In this document: piece by piece, positions 61,268 to 64,000 of the stretch
How positions within the stretch are numbered: the stretch's first letter is position 1
Layout: each line of letters starts with the position of its first letter
DNA from: Pseudomonas sihuiensis
GTDB taxonomy: Bacteria; Pseudomonadota; Gammaproteobacteria; Pseudomonadales; Pseudomonadaceae
DNA: 64,000 nucleotides
Direction of reading: 5' to 3'
Assembly: GCF_900106015.1 (NCBI RefSeq)
Contig: NZ_LT629797.1
Span: 4,340,001-4,404,000, forward strand
The notes under the pieces: generated by a model
Database searches by the model: none
Told to the model about the DNA's origin: nothing
Seen by the model: only the letters and a program-made list of their open reading frames with translations
Translations under genes and position numbers: made by a program

Positions 61268-62188
61268 GTGAGTCGTCGTTTGCCACCGCTTTACGCCCTG
61301 CGCGCCTTCGAGGCTGCAGCCCGGCATGCCTCCTTCACGCGCGCCGCCGAAGAGCTGGCCATCACCCAGAGCGCGGTGAGTCGGCATATCCGCACGCTGG
61401 AGGAGTACTTCGCCTGCCGTCTGTTCGAGCGCCGTGGTCGCAGCCTGCACCTGACCGATCCGGCCCGCGCCCTGCTACCGGGGCTGAGTGAGGGTTTCGA
61501 TGCACTGGAGCGTGCCAGCGCTGTCTTGCACGCCGACGATGAGGTGCTGCGTCTGAAGGCACCGTCGACCCTGACCATGCGTTGGCTGTTGGCGCGCCTG
61601 TCGCACTTTCGTCTGGCCAACCCGGACAGCGAAGTGCAGCTCACCAGTGCCTGGATGGACGTGGACAAGGTCGACTTCCGCCATGAACCCTTCGACTGCG
61701 CGGTGCTGCTGTCCGACGGTCAGTTCCCAGATGAGTGGGAGAGCGTGCTGCTGTTCGAGGAGTGGCTGATTCCGGTGTGCGCTGCCGGCGATTCTGAGGC
61801 CGGCCCCTGGTCGCTGGCGCGGCTGCGCGCGGCGGAGCAACTGCACCCGACGCCGGATCGCCGCGACTGGCGGCGCTGGCTGCAGGCTACAGGCCTGATC
61901 GAACAGGTGCCGCTGAAGACCGGGCAGCTGTTCGACATGCTCGAATTGGGCATCGTTGCGGCGGCACGCGGCTATGGCGTGTCCATTGGTGATCTGCTGA
62001 TGGTGGCCGAGGACGTGAATGCCGGCCGGCTCGGCGTGCCCTGGCCGACGGCGGTATTCAGTGGCGACAGCTACTATATGGTGTGGCCGCGTGGACATCG
62101 TGCGCAGACACGTCTGCAGCGTTTGCGTGACTACTTGCTGGCGGAGGTCGCCGCGCTGGCACTGCCCGGGGTCGAGCGTTTGCGCTGA
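61268..62188 (+). CDS. LysR-family transcriptional regulator
   Basis: 306 residues: N-terminal winged HTH (LYALRAFEAAARHASFTRAA, ITQSAVSRHIRTLEEYFACR) and the GcvA-type substrate domain (LSHFRLANPDSEVQLTSAW, FDMLELGIVAAARGYGVSIG). GTG 61268 begins MSRRLPPLYALRAFE; the nearby ATG is out of frame. Divergent from the MATE gene and the likely regulator of it; PA5293 is the counterpart I recall in P. aeruginosa. Ligand unknown. Confidence 0.9.
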   Translation: MSRRLPPLYALRAFEAAARHASFTRAAEELAITQSAVSRHIRTLEEYFACRLFERRGRSLHLTDPARALLPGLSEGFDALERASAVLHADDEVLRLKAPSTLTMRWLLARLSHFRLANPDSEVQLTSAWMDVDKVDFRHEPFDCAVLLSDGQFPDEWESVLLFEEWLIPVCAAGDSEAGPWSLARLRAAEQLHPTPDRRDWRRWLQATGLIEQVPLKTGQLFDMLELGIVAAARGYGVSIGDLLMVAEDVNAGRLGVPWPTAVFSGDSYYMVWPRGHRAQTRLQRLRDYLLAEVAALALPGVERLR

Positions 62189-62502
62189 ACGGTCATGGCC
62201 AGCGCTCAGGGCGCTGACGGCCATCCAAGACCGGGCAGGCCGACTGTAGTGTGGCCAGGCTGCTCTCTGTGGGTATGAGTGCCAGCATCTATTTAGTGAT
62301 CGATAAAACCTATCAATCATCACTCTGTAACACTGTTTTGATAATAAATGACGGCCTTATGGCGCTTGGATATTGACCGAGCTGAATGCTCAAGTATCCT
62401 CGCGCCCTTTCGCCGAGTCATATGACGGCTGGGTGGTATCGAAATTGCCTGAGTTATCTGCCCATATGCCCATATGCCCATGGGCGCACACCTGGAGTCC
62501 TA
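62189..62502. promoter_or_regulatory. Gap between LysR gene and chemoreceptor
   Basis: 314 bp. An imperfect stem around 62193-62224 (GGCCAGCGC..GCGCTGACGGCC) may end the lysR transcript. AT-rich DNA at 62295-62365 (ATCGATAAAACCTATCAATC) holds the chemoreceptor promoter or an operator. Before the ribosome site there is a short tandem CCCATATG x2 plus CCCATGGG at 62461-62484. Confidence 0.45.
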
Positions 62503-64000
62503 ATGAATCCTCCTCGCTCTCGTATAGCCCTGCAACTGGCTGCCATGCTGGCTTTGGTGCTGGTGCTGCTGATCGGCGTCAGCACCCTGTTTGCCCTGCG
62601 CTCACTCAACGAGGCCAATCTGGTCACTCGCGAAAAGCACCTGGGCAGCGAGGCGGGGCTGCTGGCCGACCAGCTCGAAACCTTCCACGGCAGCCTGCGT
62701 GAGAGCACGCAGCGTCTGGCTGGATTGTTCGAACAGCGCTTCAGCACAGGGCTGCAGGTGCGCAGTGAAGAGCGTGTGAGCGTCGGCAGCCTGCAGACAC
62801 CTGCGCTTTACCTGGGGGCTACGCGCTTGAACAACGAGTTCACCGAGGTCGATGACTTCACGCGCATGACTGCGGGTGTGGCCACGGTATTCGTGCGTGA
62901 CGGTAGCGAATTCATTCGCATCACCACCTCGCTGACCAAGCAGGACGGCACTCGTGCGCTGGGAACGGCGCTTGATCACCAGCACCCGGCCTATCAGCGC
63001 CTGCTGGCCGGGCAGAATTACGTGGGCCGGGCTTTGCTCTTCGACCGCAACTACATGACCCAGTACACCCCCGTGCGTGATGGCAGTGGGCAGGTCATTG
63101 CCGTGCTGTTCGTCGGCTTCGACTACACCGATGCGCAGAAGCTGCAATTCAAAAAACTGAGCGAATTTCGGATTGGCGAAACGGGCTCACTTGCCCTGCT
63201 CGACGAGCAGGGTAAGTGGCTGGTCAAGCCCGCTGGCACTGGCGCTCTGGATACACTGCCGGCAGCCCTCGGCGAGCTGATCGCTCACTCGGGGGACGGC
63301 GGTTTCTGGAACGATGGCCAGAATGAATTCTACAGCGTCGCCATGCCCTTTACCGGCGGACCCTGGATGGTGCTGGCGAGCATGCCGCGCGAGGAAATTC
63401 AGGCCGTTACCTGGCGTGTCGGTACCCAGCTGGCTATCGGTAGCGCACTGACCCTGCTGCTGGCGGTGATCGCCGTGGTCTGGCTGCTGCGACGCAAACT
63501 GCGCCCGCTGGGCGATCTGGTACAGCAGGCGCAGGCGCTCGGTGCCGGTGATCTTGGTGCGCGCATGGCGCAGTCCAGCGACGATGAGATCGGTGAGCTG
63601 GCGCGCAGCTTCAACCGCATGGGCGAGGCGCTGGCAAGCATGGTGGCGGGTATTCGCAGCGCCGCTCAGGATGTCAGCGCGCGTTCGCAGGGGATGTCCA
63701 CGCTGTCGCGCGATGCCTATCAGGGCATCGACCAGCAATCCGGCGAGATCAGCAGCATGGCCGGCGCGGTGGAGGAGTTCAGTGCCACCTCGCAGAACAT
63801 CGCCGACAACATGCGCAGCACCGAACGCCTGGCCAGCGACAATGCCCAGCAAACCCGCATCGGGCGTACCTCGATGGATCAGGCTTCCGAAGCGCTGGTG
63901 CAGATCGCCGAAGCACTTGAGCAAACCTCCACGGCCATCAACGGCCTCGGCCAGCGCTCCCAGGAGATCGGCGGTATCGTCAGCGTGATTACCGCGATTG
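62503..64000 (+). CDS. Methyl-accepting chemotaxis protein with periplasmic Cache domain (3' end beyond right edge)
   Basis: First 499 codons of a chemoreceptor. Membrane helix 1 (LQLAAMLALVLVLLIGVSTL, residues ~10-30), large periplasmic Cache_3/Cache_2-type ligand domain to about residue 290 (TRMTAGVATVFVRDGSEFIR, QYTPVRDGSGQVIAVLFVGF, GGPWMVLASMPREEI), helix 2 (AIGSALTLLLAVIAVVWLL), HAMP (residues ~325-375) and the start of the methylation helix with SGEISSMAGAVEEFSATSQ. ATG 62503 has GGAG seven bases upstream. Signalling hairpin tip lies beyond the window. Ligand unknown. Confidence 0.92.
   Translation, partial: MNPPRSRIALQLAAMLALVLVLLIGVSTLFALRSLNEANLVTREKHLGSEAGLLADQLETFHGSLRESTQRLAGLFEQRFSTGLQVRSEERVSVGSLQTPALYLGATRLNNEFTEVDDFTRMTAGVATVFVRDGSEFIRITTSLTKQDGTRALGTALDHQHPAYQRLLAGQNYVGRALLFDRNYMTQYTPVRDGSGQVIAVLFVGFDYTDAQKLQFKKLSEFRIGETGSLALLDEQGKWLVKPAGTGALDTLPAALGELIAHSGDGGFWNDGQNEFYSVAMPFTGGPWMVLASMPREEIQAVTWRVGTQLAIGSALTLLLAVIAVVWLLRRKLRPLGDLVQQAQALGAGDLGARMAQSSDDEIGELARSFNRMGEALASMVAGIRSAAQDVSARSQGMSTLSRDAYQGIDQQSGEISSMAGAVEEFSATSQNIADNMRSTERLASDNAQQTRIGRTSMDQASEALVQIAEALEQTSTAINGLGQRSQEIGGIVSVITAI

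Overview
The window is about 64 kb of GC-rich bacterial chromosome. Gene content, gene order and codon use point to the genus Pseudomonas, and my impression is the P. mendocina/P. alcaligenes side of it. The stretch from about 41.3 to 62.2 kb (cupin, kauB, MFS, pauB4, dadR, dadA, ridA, dadX, pauR, cycB, xpt, rep, GGDEF/EAL protein, MATE pump, LysR) follows, from memory, the P. aeruginosa PAO1 PA5293-PA5314 neighbourhood. I see no complete insertion sequence, prophage, CRISPR array or rRNA operon. There is one tRNA, Arg(CCG).

Layout. (1) 0-3 kb: the glycolate oxidase operon (glcD, glcE cut by the left edge) diverges from its regulator glcC, with twin operator palindromes between. (2) 3.2-6.9 kb: a broken PilJ-type sensor gene, a PAS-GGDEF diguanylate cyclase and an orphan 2-oxoglutarate semialdehyde dehydrogenase. 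(3) 7.2-12.7 kb: a PQQ- and haem-dependent alcohol dehydrogenase, a small outer-membrane barrel of the phenol-degradation transporter type, and a TonB-dependent receptor that closely resembles the PQQ receptor PqqU/YncD. (4) 13.3-32.9 kb: a complete phenylacetate catabolon. paaFGHIJK, paaABCDE, DUF485-paaL, an OprD-type porin and paaZ lie on the minus strand; paaN, paaY and the repressor paaX lie on the plus strand. (5) 33.0-37.3 kb: an AraC/FeaR-like activator, a cytochrome c, a FeaB-like phenylacetaldehyde dehydrogenase and a polyamine-type periplasmic binding protein. (6) 38.1-46.1 kb: GABA and polyamine catabolism (gabD, gabT, cupin, kauB, MFS, pauB4). (7) 46.3-50.4 kb: D-alanine catabolism (dadR, dadA, ridA, dadX). 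(8) 50.7-64 kb: pauR, cytochrome c5, a CoA-transferase-like protein, xpt, a UPF0158 protein, rep, the GGDEF/EAL protein, a MATE pump, a LysR regulator and a chemoreceptor cut by the right edge.

How the parts fit. Regions 4 and 5 form one catabolic route. Region 5 would oxidise phenylacetaldehyde, derived from an aromatic amine or alcohol, to phenylacetate. PaaK then makes the CoA thioester, PaaABCDE epoxidises it, PaaG isomerises to the oxepin, PaaZ opens and oxidises the ring, and PaaJFH complete beta-oxidation to acetyl-CoA and succinyl-CoA. Regions 6 and 7 feed polyamine- and amino-acid-derived carbon into succinate and pyruvate, with PauR as the likely repressor of the polyamine genes. 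Region 3 looks like a self-contained quinoprotein module whose own receptor could collect external cofactor.

Non-coding structure is abundant: several families of short palindromic repeats, clear intrinsic terminators, a GATAC(A/G)AAA motif shared by paa promoters, and two diverged inverted copies of a structured element with terminal inverted repeats flanking pauR-cycB. These elements and the PQQ/PqqU module are the items I would look at first.
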